Part shown: one piece after another, positions 8,483 to 17,107 of the stretch
Position numbering within the stretch: position 1 is the first letter of the stretch
How the letters are laid out: the number at the start of each line of letters is the position of its first letter
Assembly (NCBI GenBank): GCA_965230335.1
Contig: CBDDKS010000006.1
Coordinates: 62,001 to 126,000, forward strand
Reading direction: 5' to 3'
Length of the DNA: 64,000 nt
Source of the DNA: CBDDKS01 sp965230335
GTDB lineage: Bacteria > Pseudomonadota > Gammaproteobacteria > Enterobacterales > Kangiellaceae
Translations under genes and position numbers: made by a program
The notes under the pieces: model-generated
Told to the model about the DNA's origin: nothing
The model's database searches: none
What the model saw: only the letters and a program-made list of their open reading frames with translations

Positions 8483-10174
8483 ATGAAGGTTTTAAACGCT
8501 TTAATACAAAGCTATCTCAAAATAATGAATTCTATAGCCATTTCGAGATACACAATAAGGTTAATCACTGCCAGTATCAGTATTTTCCTTCTTTCTTGTA
8601 GTCATTCACCCACAACGGCTGACAAAAATACCAATACAACAAATCTAAAAGATTTGGATGTGGTTGATTGCCTGTTACCTGGTCAGGTCAGAAAGCTTGG
8701 CAAGACAACTTACATGACACCCAGAAGACCCATTCGAACTACAGCAGCAGATTGCCGTATTCGAGGGGGTGAATATGTTGATTATGACAGAGCTGATTAT
8801 AAAACAGCATTAAAAGTATGGATGGAAGCCGCACAAGGCGGTGATGCAGAGGCACAAGCCAATGTTGGAGAAATATACGAACGGGGCTTAGGTGGTGAAC
8901 CCAATTATGAAGCAGCGGTTATTTGGTATAAAAAAGCAGCCGAACAAGGTAACTCACGTGCACAATTTAACTTGGGTACATTATATGAACAAGGTCAAGG
9001 TGTCCCTAAAAATAAAGTTATCGCACTGAACTGGTATCGAAAAGCCTGGGGATTACCCGAAGACAATTTAATTTATCAATCCGTTGCCACAAAAGAAAGT
9101 GAGCATTTAAAGAAGCAATTGGAAAAACAGGTTGCCTCGAAAAATACACAAATTAAATCCCTGAAAAAACAAGTGAAACAATTAAAAGTACAACCTCAAT
9201 TGGCATCCAATAATAATAAGGCTTTAAAACAGGAAATTACCGAATTACAGGTCTTAATCAAACAATTGGAAACCGAAAAAAACAAAGCACAGTCGCAATT
9301 TTCTGATTTGCAACAAATTGCTTCTGTTAACACTGCCAAAGTTCGTGAACCCAATACAGTTATAGAGCCCTTACAAAAAAATCTTAAAAGCATTAGTGAA
9401 GTCACTCTAAAAAATATGAATTTTGGAAAGTATCATGCACTGATTATTGGTAATCAAAATTATCAAAAAATCGATCAACTTGATACGCCTCATGCTGATG
9501 CAAAACGTGCAAAACGTATTTTAGAAAATCAATATGGTTTTAATGTTCGCATGTTATTGGATGTTGATAACGCAACCGTTATGAAGGCCATTAATGATTT
9601 AAATAATGTTCTGAATGAAAATGATAATCTACTGATTTTTTATGCCGGTCATGGCAGTCGGATAAAAAGTGACAATAGTAACGTTGAAACAGGTTATTGG
9701 TTACCAATTAATGCTGAAGCACCCCCTGATGATACTTACTGGGTATCCAATGAATTTGTTACCCGACATTTATCCCGATTAAAAGCAAAGCGCATTATGA
9801 TCATTGCTGATTCCTGTTATGCAGGCCTGCTTTCTTCAGCACCAGGATACCTTTTCACTGGCAATAATGCCGTATTCTCTGAAGATTACGTCAAATACAA
9901 AATGCCAAAACGTTCCCGTCTGTTACTCTCTTCGGGTGGTGATCATCCAGTATTAGATAATGCCGGCAATGGCCATTCAGTATTTGCCAAAGCATTGCTG
10001 GATGAACTTGAAAATAATACCGGGTTACTAACCGGACCTGGGCTTTACTTAAAAATAAAAGACAAAATCAGTGCACGGGCTAAAGAGTTTGGTTTTAATC
10101 AGCAGCCTGAATTTAAAGCCATTAAAGGTGCAGGACATGAAGTTGGTGATTTCTTTTTTGTACATACAAAATAA
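8483..10174 (+). CDS. Caspase-like (C14) lipoprotein with Sel1 repeats
   Basis: A 563-residue envelope protein. An N-terminal signal ends in the lipobox FLLSC. Two Sel1-like repeats follow (residues about 105-190; EAQANVGEIYERGLGG and RAQFNLGTLYEQGQG). Next is a Lys/Gln-rich coiled coil (about 205-275). The last 250 residues are a caspase-fold domain starting at KYHALIIGNQNYQ. The catalytic dyad is His390 in YAGHGS and Cys445 in ADSCYAG. Family C14 bacterial relatives are cysteine peptidases, often activated by signals or partners. Here Sel1 repeats probably bind a partner and the lipid anchor places it in the periplasm. No obvious partner gene lies beside it. Catalytic residues are intact, so activity is likely but the target is unknown. 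Confidence 0.85.
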   Translation: MKVLNALIQSYLKIMNSIAISRYTIRLITASISIFLLSCSHSPTTADKNTNTTNLKDLDVVDCLLPGQVRKLGKTTYMTPRRPIRTTAADCRIRGGEYVDYDRADYKTALKVWMEAAQGGDAEAQANVGEIYERGLGGEPNYEAAVIWYKKAAEQGNSRAQFNLGTLYEQGQGVPKNKVIALNWYRKAWGLPEDNLIYQSVATKESEHLKKQLEKQVASKNTQIKSLKKQVKQLKVQPQLASNNNKALKQEITELQVLIKQLETEKNKAQSQFSDLQQIASVNTAKVREPNTVIEPLQKNLKSISEVTLKNMNFGKYHALIIGNQNYQKIDQLDTPHADAKRAKRILENQYGFNVRMLLDVDNATVMKAINDLNNVLNENDNLLIFYAGHGSRIKSDNSNVETGYWLPINAEAPPDDTYWVSNEFVTRHLSRLKAKRIMIIADSCYAGLLSSAPGYLFTGNNAVFSEDYVKYKMPKRSRLLLSSGGDHPVLDNAGNGHSVFAKALLDELENNTGLLTGPGLYLKIKDKISARAKEFGFNQQPEFKAIKGAGHEVGDFFFVHTK

Positions 10175-10208
10175 CTTTCCTGATTTCAAAAAATGTTAAG
10201 AATATATC

Positions 10209-10224
10209 GGGGCCTTCGGGTCCT
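10209..10224. terminator. UUCG-capped hairpin between convergent genes
   Basis: GGGGCC-TTCG-GGTCCT forms a 6-bp stem with a stable UUCG tetraloop, 35 bases after the caspase gene and before the convergent cyclase gene. No T-run follows, so it is a weak candidate for an intrinsic terminator or an mRNA 3' stabiliser. Confidence 0.35.
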
Positions 10225-10299
10225 AATATAGCTAATCGTAAACCACAAGATTTTTCACAAAGTAAATCACACTACCAAAATAGGCTGATTCAATTATAT

Positions 10300-12024
10300 T
10301 TATTTTAACATTTTATGCATTTTAACAACGTAACACATGATCTCTTCACCTGCTTGTAAATCACCCACACCCTTTTCTAAAGCCAGCTTCATTTGTTGTG
10401 AACTGAAGTATTCATCATGTCGACGAATGAAGTTCCATATGCGCTCAGATACCAGAACCTCTCCTATCTGACAAACACTTTCAAGTCGTGCAGCAAAACT
10501 CACCACTTCACCTGACAAATCAACCTGTTCAGTTACTTCGTTAGGATGAACAACCACTTCTCCAATATCCATACCAATTCGACACGAAAATCCTGCTGCT
10601 GATAATACATCCTGAATCATACAGGCACAAGCAACACCAACAGCTGCATTTTGAAAACTGGCTCTTAAAGAATCACCTTCCATATTAGGATGATTGGCTT
10701 TCCATCGTTTTAATATTGGTTTAATTAAACCGCGGAATAATTCCATTTTTTCTTTTAACTCAGTTCCCTGCCAGCGCGAAAAATCTTTTAAATCCATAAT
10801 CAGTACTGTCAACATACGGAGTTGCTCTGTATCATGTTCCAAAGCTAATTCCAGCAAGCGTGGCCAAAACTGTTCTTTCATAACAGCAATAGATTCTTTC
10901 ATTTCCTGCATTAACATTCTGTCATTACGCATCATCATTTGTGCAACAATCACATTCGCAGCTTCCTGTTGAAGCTGTTTTTCTAACTTTTCAGGATTAA
11001 TACCTCCAGTATCTTCTATAACTACTTTTACTAAAGTGCCACCAGCTACTTCTTTCAGACTTTTTATACGTAATTTAACTCCCCAAAACATAGCTTCCAA
11101 ATGTTCAATCAAAATAGGCAAAGAAGCAAACTCATGAGGTGCTATAAATTGATCGTACTTAAGTTCAACAATAATGGATTCAGCATATAAACGTTCAAAT
11201 TCTGATTTTTTATATCGGGTGACTATTTGTCCTTCTTTATCCCAATAAGCTTCCTTGCTCTCTACCCCCTTAATCGACCAACCAGTAATACTCGCATTAT
11301 AAAGTTTACAAGCTGTCAATTTTGCATATTTTAATTTTGTATGACTTAAATTTGAATACCGTAAATCACTCATACTCAAATCGGCATCTTCAAGATTCAT
11401 TCCATAAAAATTCTGATGTCTTAAATCTGTATTTTTTAATACTGCTGATTTTAAATTGGCACCTCTAAAGTCTACTGAAGTTAGCACAGCATCTGTAAAA
11501 TTTGCTTTTTCTAATTTACTGTTTCTTAATGAAGCATTCTTTAAAACAGCTTCAGAAAAATCAACGTCTGATAAATCCATACCTTCCAGATTTTGTCCCA
11601 TTAAATTGGCATTACAAAATTTTGCCTGTCTAAAATCCATGCCTTGTAGATTATGCCCTTCAAAATCCACATGTGAAAAATTTGCCCCCATAGATTGTGC
11701 CGTTAAAAATTTGGCATTTTTAACCTGGGTCATTGTGAAATTGGCATGAGACATTTCAGCAGCAATAAAACTGGCACCTTCAAGGTTGGAGAAACTGAAA
11801 TCCACATGCTTTAAATTAGACGATATGAATTGACAGTTAGATAGATCAGTTTTCGATAGGTTAGAATAAGAAAAATCGACATCAGAAAAGTTATATCCAC
11901 TTAAACTTGAATTACAAAAATTACTCTTTGTTAAACTAATAGATACATTTGGATTATTTTCACGCCATTTATTCCAAGCATCTTTACCCAATTTAATGAG
12001 TTCAATAAATTTTTCTTTATTCAT
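10300..12024 (-). CDS. Pentapeptide-repeat protein fused to class III nucleotide cyclase domain
   Basis: 574 residues. Residues about 25-250 are pentapeptide repeats of the A(D/N)LXX type (for example SNLEGASF and ADLSMSDLRYSNL), forming a right-handed quadrilateral beta helix. Residues 260-400 are a helical linker of unknown type. Residues about 405-550 are a class III adenylate/guanylate cyclase homology domain: first metal Asp in LIMDLKDFSRW, second in EGDSLRASF, then RIGMDIGEVV and SGEVVSFAARLES. The catalytic Asn of the usual VNxAARL motif is Ser here while the Arg is kept, so activity is uncertain. It has no membrane segment, so is cytosolic. It follows speE by 29 bases on the same strand, with its own AAGGG ribosome site, so is probably co-transcribed with it. 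Confidence 0.82.
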   Translation of the reverse strand: MNKEKFIELIKLGKDAWNKWRENNPNVSISLTKSNFCNSSLSGYNFSDVDFSYSNLSKTDLSNCQFISSNLKHVDFSFSNLEGASFIAAEMSHANFTMTQVKNAKFLTAQSMGANFSHVDFEGHNLQGMDFRQAKFCNANLMGQNLEGMDLSDVDFSEAVLKNASLRNSKLEKANFTDAVLTSVDFRGANLKSAVLKNTDLRHQNFYGMNLEDADLSMSDLRYSNLSHTKLKYAKLTACKLYNASITGWSIKGVESKEAYWDKEGQIVTRYKKSEFERLYAESIIVELKYDQFIAPHEFASLPILIEHLEAMFWGVKLRIKSLKEVAGGTLVKVVIEDTGGINPEKLEKQLQQEAANVIVAQMMMRNDRMLMQEMKESIAVMKEQFWPRLLELALEHDTEQLRMLTVLIMDLKDFSRWQGTELKEKMELFRGLIKPILKRWKANHPNMEGDSLRASFQNAAVGVACACMIQDVLSAAGFSCRIGMDIGEVVVHPNEVTEQVDLSGEVVSFAARLESVCQIGEVLVSERIWNFIRRHDEYFSSQQMKLALEKGVGDLQAGEEIMCYVVKMHKMLK

Positions 12025-12053
12025 GACAGCAACCCTTTATAAACATGACATAA

Positions 12054-12911
12054 TTATTTTTTATCAAGTAATGATTCTTGAATATAACGTGGTAAAACAA
12101 AAGCAGCCTGATGTAATTCTGGTGTGTAATATCGAGTCGACATATCACGTTCCAAATAACGTTGATTTAAGGTTTCCAGAGTGACTTCACGTAAACTTGA
12201 GTCATTCGTCGCCCAAGCCAAAGTCATTTGCCCACCAACATAGGTGGGTACACCGGCCAGGAAAAAGGTTTGATCATCAAATAAATCACCTAAACGTTGT
12301 TGCGTTGTTTTCACTTCATCGAATTGCATAAACGGCACACCATTTTGCGTCACAATAATACCATTAGGCGTTAAACAATGTTTGGCATGTTGATAAAATT
12401 CAGTTGTAAATAATGCTTCACCAGGTCCCTGTGGATCGGTTGAATCAGAAATAATCACATCAAATTTTTGATGACAGGACTTTACATAGTCTAACCCATC
12501 TGTAATCACAATATTCGTTTTTTCATGTTCAAATGCACCGGAAGAATGTTCTGGTAAATATTCTTTACATAAATCAATAACAGCTTGATCAATTTCAACC
12601 TGTGTGACTTGCTCCAGACAGTTATGTTTGAGCACTTCACGCAAACAACCACCATCCCCCCCTCCTACAATCAATACACGCTTAGGATCAGGATGTGCAA
12701 ACAGAGGTACATGGCAGAGCATTTCATGATAAATAAACTCATCTTTCTGTGTTGTTTGTATAATGCCATCCAATGCCATTACTCGACCAAAAAGTGGTGT
12801 TTCAAAAATAATCAAATGTTGAAATTCAGATTGTTCTTCAAATAAAACATGACTGATTTCAAAAAATTGACCGTAGCTATTATATAAAGATTCTCGAAAT
12901 ATTTGACTCAT
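12054..12911 (-). CDS. speE: Polyamine aminopropyltransferase (spermidine synthase)
   Basis: 285 residues. It transfers an aminopropyl group from decarboxylated S-adenosylmethionine to putrescine. The dcSAM-binding motif VLIVGGGDGGCLREVLKH and the acidic DVIISDSTDPQGPGEALFT motif are intact. The N-terminal YGQFFEISHVLFEEQSEFQ and the GG..MTLAWAT block fit the family. No speD is next to it. It is the first gene of a two-gene unit with the pentapeptide-cyclase protein, an unexpected pairing. Confidence 0.93.
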   Translation of the reverse strand: MSQIFRESLYNSYGQFFEISHVLFEEQSEFQHLIIFETPLFGRVMALDGIIQTTQKDEFIYHEMLCHVPLFAHPDPKRVLIVGGGDGGCLREVLKHNCLEQVTQVEIDQAVIDLCKEYLPEHSSGAFEHEKTNIVITDGLDYVKSCHQKFDVIISDSTDPQGPGEALFTTEFYQHAKHCLTPNGIIVTQNGVPFMQFDEVKTTQQRLGDLFDDQTFFLAGVPTYVGGQMTLAWATNDSSLREVTLETLNQRYLERDMSTRYYTPELHQAAFVLPRYIQESLLDKK

Positions 12912-13027
12912 AAAAAAACTTACTCAAAAGATAATGCTGTTAAATGACTTAATACAAAATTCTTTAACGAGATATTATATTAAAATTTGTATAATTACTC
13001 AAAAATATATTTAAAAAATAGCAGTTA

Positions 13028-13182
13028 TTAGGGACTTTTATCTTTTATAGTTTAAGTCTGTTAAAGCTTCTCTCAGCGTTACTTATCGCTTATTTGGAGT
13101 GACCAAACTGCGCTCTTCGTGCCTTAATTGAAGCTTTTACAAAATGAACAGGTGTAAACTATAAAAGATAAACAGCCTCTAG
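13028..13182. repeat. Inverted-repeat element, family B, copy 1 (long form)
   Basis: About 155 bp. The left end TAGGGACTTTTATCTTTTAT (continuing AGTTTA) is mirrored by the right end at 13155-13182, whose complement reads CTAGAGGCTGTTTATCTTTT (continuing ATAGTTTA). The two ends differ by one indel and a few bases. There is no ORF inside. It lies in the 444-base gap between the divergent speE and DUF2959 genes, in which I see nothing else except AT-rich promoter-like DNA. Shorter relatives are at 26612 and 51084; a single end is at 14750. Confidence 0.68.
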
Positions 13183-13355
13183 GTTGTATTTTGTAAAATT
13201 ATAACCCGACTTTTCATTGAATGGGTAAATAAACTTGCATAGCCTGCTCACAGCAGACCTCAAGTATCACATTGACGCCAAGCTGTTTTAAAGGTAAATT
13301 ATCACTTTGTATCTTCAATCAAAGCGTTATATTTTTAATCAGATTCAGGTTTTCA

Positions 13356-14009
13356 ATGCAGCAGTATTCTTCAATTATTTCTTATCTATTCTTCATTATT
13401 TTTTCTCTTACTGGATGTCAATCAACCTATTATAGTGCGATGGAAAAAGTAGGGATACATAAACGTGATATTATGGTAAAAAGAGTAAAGTCAGCAAGGG
13501 ATGCTCAGAAAGATGCCAAACAGGAATTCAAGTCTGCCCTCGAAGAATTTCAAAGCCTTTTTGGCAAACAGAATTCAAGTCTACAAAAAAAATATGATCA
13601 ACTAAATAATGCTTATAAAGACAGCCTTAGTGCCGCAGAAAAAGTCAGTGATCGAATTAAATCCATTGAAAATGTATCAACTGCTTTATTTAAGGAATGG
13701 GAAGATGAACTTTCACTCTATAACAATGCAAAATTGAAACAGGACAGTCGTAAGAAATTAGTTCAAACCCGATTAAAATATAAGAAACTCATGCAAAGCA
13801 TGCATCATGCAGAACAAAAGATGACTCCTGTCCTTAGTATTTTTCAAGATCAAGTACTCTATTTGAAACATAACCTAAATGCGAATGCCATTGATGGCTT
13901 AAAAAGTGAGTTAAAACAAATTCAAACCAATGTCACCACCTTAATTAAAAATATGGAACTATCTATTAATGAATCTGATCAATTTATTAAAGAATTAATG
14001 ATACATTAA
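13356..14009 (+). CDS. DUF2959-family lipoprotein
   Basis: The ATG at 13356 gives a normal lipoprotein signal (SSIISYLFFIIFSLTGC, lipobox LTGC); the longer frame from 13272 would bury it. The mature protein, about 195 residues, is almost wholly helical and coiled-coil (KRVKSARDAQKDAKQEFKSA, then EKVSDRIKSIENV). It matches my memory of the DUF2959 family, starting with the typical YYSAMEKVGIHKRDIMVKRV. The function of that family is not established; a periplasmic structural role is a guess. It is a monocistronic gene, tail-to-tail with the SprT-like gene. Confidence 0.8.
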   Translation: MQQYSSIISYLFFIIFSLTGCQSTYYSAMEKVGIHKRDIMVKRVKSARDAQKDAKQEFKSALEEFQSLFGKQNSSLQKKYDQLNNAYKDSLSAAEKVSDRIKSIENVSTALFKEWEDELSLYNNAKLKQDSRKKLVQTRLKYKKLMQSMHHAEQKMTPVLSIFQDQVLYLKHNLNANAIDGLKSELKQIQTNVTTLIKNMELSINESDQFIKELMIH

Positions 14010-14036
14010 GATCGCTTGATCTTCCGTAAAATAATA

Positions 14037-14603
14037 TTATTGTATAAAAACAACTTGTTCAAAAAGTAATTGTTCGTTTTGCCATGCCTCATATTCTTTT
14101 CTGGAAATATAACCAACATGACCTAAACTTTCAGGTTTTCCAATCACTACAAAATTTTTTACATTCTTACTTTTACGAAAACGTTGCCCCAGTTTTTTAA
14201 ACTGTTTTTTTTCTGGATTACGATAAACAAATATCCAGGGTGCTTGAGGATATTCAAACTGGCTGGTTGCTTTTGGTGTTGCGCCTAATGCTTTTGCTAT
14301 ACTTTGCCATATTGCACCGTGTCTTATTGATTCATGTCGCTCCCAGGCAATAGCATGAGCTATTTCATGTAACAGTGTATCCATAATGATATCTTTTGTA
14401 TTTAATTTAATATGATGTCGACTGAGTTGAATCCTTTTCTTACCTGGAATACAAGCACCTGCTCTTTTGTACGCATTATCCAAATGTAACGACCAACCGG
14501 ATAATTCAGAATAATCGTTACAAATGCCCTCAAAAACTTCTTTCAATTCTTCAAAATAATATTTTATTTGTTCTTGATGGATATGGATTACATCATCTTT
14601 CAT
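14037..14603 (-). CDS. SprT-like zinc metalloprotease
   Basis: 188 residues with the zincin motif HEIAHAIAWERH (HExxH, with a third ligand expected downstream at the RHGAIW His). The N-terminal YSELSGWSLHLDNAYKRAGAC and the KRIQLSRHHIKLN strand are typical of the SprT/Spartan fold. The C-terminal zinc-ribbon cysteines of E. coli SprT are missing: this region (FEYPQAPWIFVYRNPEKKQF) contains none, although the YxCxxC position is recognisable. Spartan relatives cut proteins crosslinked to DNA; the function of the bacterial members is less clear. Cytosolic. Confidence 0.78.
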   Translation of the reverse strand: MKDDVIHIHQEQIKYYFEELKEVFEGICNDYSELSGWSLHLDNAYKRAGACIPGKKRIQLSRHHIKLNTKDIIMDTLLHEIAHAIAWERHESIRHGAIWQSIAKALGATPKATSQFEYPQAPWIFVYRNPEKKQFKKLGQRFRKSKNVKNFVVIGKPESLGHVGYISRKEYEAWQNEQLLFEQVVFIQ

Positions 14604-15164
14604 TATTATGAATTTAATATTTCCGGGAATTTAGATTTTAAAATTTAAGATTTCATTGCTAATTAAATATTAAATCTCATAAAAAAGCCTCTATTTTTTA
14701 TAGAGATAACCTAAAGCAAGCATTGTAACAAAAAATTAATACTTTGTCTTAGAGCCTGTTTATCTTTTATAGTTTCAAAGTATCCCTGCTCCAGACGTAG
14801 CTGGACGAGATTCTCAAACTTCATTCATAGGATAAACTCACAATAACCTTATTGGACAACTAGAGAAATGAATAGGACATATCATTTTGTTTTTCAAATA
14901 AAAAGCGCAGTGAGGTCTTCATTTATAACCCATCAAATCCATTTAAAGATTGTCTATCTCAATGACACATGAATTTATTGTTTTTTCAAGCTTAATAAGG
15001 ATTTATTGACTATGATTAAATTATGGTATTCATTTTAAATACGGAGTCCATCTCAGATGAACTTCTTTCTGAGAAAAGAGTCTTAAGTTATTGTGATACA
15101 ACAAATTTTAGTTAACATTTCGTTTTGCATCAAAATTAAGGGCCAAAAGCATGCGGGGTAAAAC
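14604..15164. other. 561-base intergenic region with no gene
   Basis: This gap lies between the divergent SprT-like and prkA genes. It holds a single family B repeat end at 14750-14775 and a short CTCTAT/ATAGAG hairpin near 14690. I see no convincing ORF. The prkA ribosome site GGGG lies 7 bases before its ATG. I could not identify a sigma-54 (-24/-12) or a strong sigma-70 promoter by eye, although prkA operons are usually stress- or starvation-controlled. Confidence 0.6.
14750..14775. repeat. Family B repeat, single end
   Basis: TTAGAGCCTGTTTATCTTTT (continuing ATAGTT) matches the end of family B elements at 13182 and 26675, but no matching inverted end is found within the next 250 bases. 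It looks like a solo end or a decayed copy. Confidence 0.55.
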
Positions 15165-17087
15165 ATGAAACTATTCGACAAGTACCAATCTCGTTATAAA
15201 GAACGTCAGGAAGAAGAATTTACCTTACAAGAATATCTTGATATGTGTAAGAGCGATCCATTGGTTTACGCTTCGGCTTCTGAGCGTATGCTTAAGGCGA
15301 TTGGTGAACCAGAACTCATTGATACGGCACAAGATCCCCGATTAAGCCGAATCTTTTCCAATAAAATTATTGCCCGCTACCCTGCTTTCTCAGAATTCTA
15401 TGGCATGGAAGATGCCATAGAGCAAATTGTGGCTTACTTCAAACATGCCGCTCAAGGATTAGAAGAAAAGAAACAAATTCTGTATTTGTTAGGGCCTGTC
15501 GGTGGTGGTAAATCCTCTCTGGCAGAACGTCTTAAAAAACTCATGGAAAGCTGTCCAATCTATTGCATTAAAGATTCCCCTGTTTTTGAATCACCACTGG
15601 GGTTATTCGATGCCAGTGAAGATGCTGAATTACTTGAAAAGGAATATGGTATTGCTCCACGTTATCTCAATAAAATTATGTCGCCCTGGGCTGTCAAACG
15701 TTTACATGAGTATGGTGGTGATATCTCCAAATTTAAAGTGGTTAAACTACAGCCTTCGATTCTTGATCAAATTGCTATTGCCAAAACTGAGCCTGGTGAT
15801 GAAAACAATCAGGATATATCGGCATTAGTCGGAAAAGTGGATATTCGAATGCTTGAAAAATATTCACAAAATGATGCCGATGCTTACAGTTATTCGGGTG
15901 CACTGTGTCGAGCCAACCAGGGCTTAATGGAATTTGTTGAAATGTTCAAAGCACCGATAAAAGTATTGCATCCTTTATTAACCGCCACTCAGGAAAGCAA
16001 TTATAATGGTACAGAAGGTATGTCAGCATTGCCTTTTGAAGGAACGATTTTGGCACATTCTAATGAGTCGGAATGGCAATCTTTTAGAAACAACAAAAAT
16101 AATGAAGCCTTTTTGGACAGGGTTTACATTGTTAAAGTGCCTTATTGCCTTCGAGTTTCTGAAGAAATCAAAATTTATGATAAGTTGCTGATCAATAGTT
16201 CACTGTCAGAAGCCCCTTGTGCCCCCAGTACTTTAAAAATGATGGCACAAATCAGTGTGCTTTCCCGCCTGACAACACCAGAAAACTCCAGCATGTATTC
16301 AAAAATGCGCGTTTATGATGGCGAAAGCCTGAAAGATACCGATCCGAAAGCAAAATCCTATCAGGAATACCGTGAATATGCAGGGGTCAATGAAGGTATG
16401 GCAGGCTTGTCTACTCGCTTTGCATTTAAAATATTATCCCGTGTTTTCAATTTTGATCAAACAGAAATCGCAGCTAATCCGGTTCATTTACTCTATGTAC
16501 TTGAACAACAAATTGAAAGAGAGCAGTTCCCTCAAGAAGTTCATGATAAATATTTAGAATATATTAAAGGCTTTTTGGTTCCTAACTATGTTGAGTTTAT
16601 TGGTAAAGAAATTCAAACTGCTTATCTCGAATCTTACTCTGAGTATGGACAAAACATCTTTGATCGTTACGTCACTTATGCTGACTTTTGGATTCAGGAT
16701 CAAGAATATCGGGATCCTGAAACAGGTGAAAATTTTGATCGTTCTTCACTCAATGAGGAATTAGAAAAAATTGAAAAACCGGCTGGTATTTCCAATCCTA
16801 AAGATTTCCGAAATGAAGTGGTTAACTTTGTACTGCGAGCCAAAGCCAATAACAATGGCAACAACCCCAAATGGACCAGTTACGAAAAATTACGTACTGT
16901 TATCGAAAAGAAAATGTTCTCCAACACTGAAGATTTATTACCCGTGATTTCATTTAGTGCCAAAGGATCAGAAGATGATCGTAAGAAGCATGAAAACTTT
17001 GTTTCACGTATGGTTGATAAAGGCTATACAGAAAAACAGGTTAGATTACTATGTGAATGGTACTTGCGTGTTAGAAAATCATCTTAA
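15165..17087 (+). CDS. prkA: PrkA/YeaG-type serine protein kinase
   Basis: 640 residues, the family length. An N-terminal AAA+ module carries the Walker A GPVGGGKSSLAERL (residues about 110-123); the PrkA domains follow (C-terminal half from about 400). Relatives such as E. coli YeaG act in nutrient stress responses and phosphorylate serine residues. The ribosome site GGGG is 7 bases before the ATG. It heads a three-gene operon with the DUF444 gene 20 bases downstream and spoVR overlapping that. This conserved trio strongly supports the call. Confidence 0.95.
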   Translation: MKLFDKYQSRYKERQEEEFTLQEYLDMCKSDPLVYASASERMLKAIGEPELIDTAQDPRLSRIFSNKIIARYPAFSEFYGMEDAIEQIVAYFKHAAQGLEEKKQILYLLGPVGGGKSSLAERLKKLMESCPIYCIKDSPVFESPLGLFDASEDAELLEKEYGIAPRYLNKIMSPWAVKRLHEYGGDISKFKVVKLQPSILDQIAIAKTEPGDENNQDISALVGKVDIRMLEKYSQNDADAYSYSGALCRANQGLMEFVEMFKAPIKVLHPLLTATQESNYNGTEGMSALPFEGTILAHSNESEWQSFRNNKNNEAFLDRVYIVKVPYCLRVSEEIKIYDKLLINSSLSEAPCAPSTLKMMAQISVLSRLTTPENSSMYSKMRVYDGESLKDTDPKAKSYQEYREYAGVNEGMAGLSTRFAFKILSRVFNFDQTEIAANPVHLLYVLEQQIEREQFPQEVHDKYLEYIKGFLVPNYVEFIGKEIQTAYLESYSEYGQNIFDRYVTYADFWIQDQEYRDPETGENFDRSSLNEELEKIEKPAGISNPKDFRNEVVNFVLRAKANNNGNNPKWTSYEKLRTVIEKKMFSNTEDLLPVISFSAKGSEDDRKKHENFVSRMVDKGYTEKQVRLLCEWYLRVRKSS

Positions 17088-17107
17088 AACAATATTAAGG
17101 TAATAAT

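Noticed and set aside
14604..15164. Small gene or sigma-54 promoter before prkA
   Set aside because: No frame with start and ribosome site, and no TGGCAC-N5-TTGCA match was found by eye.
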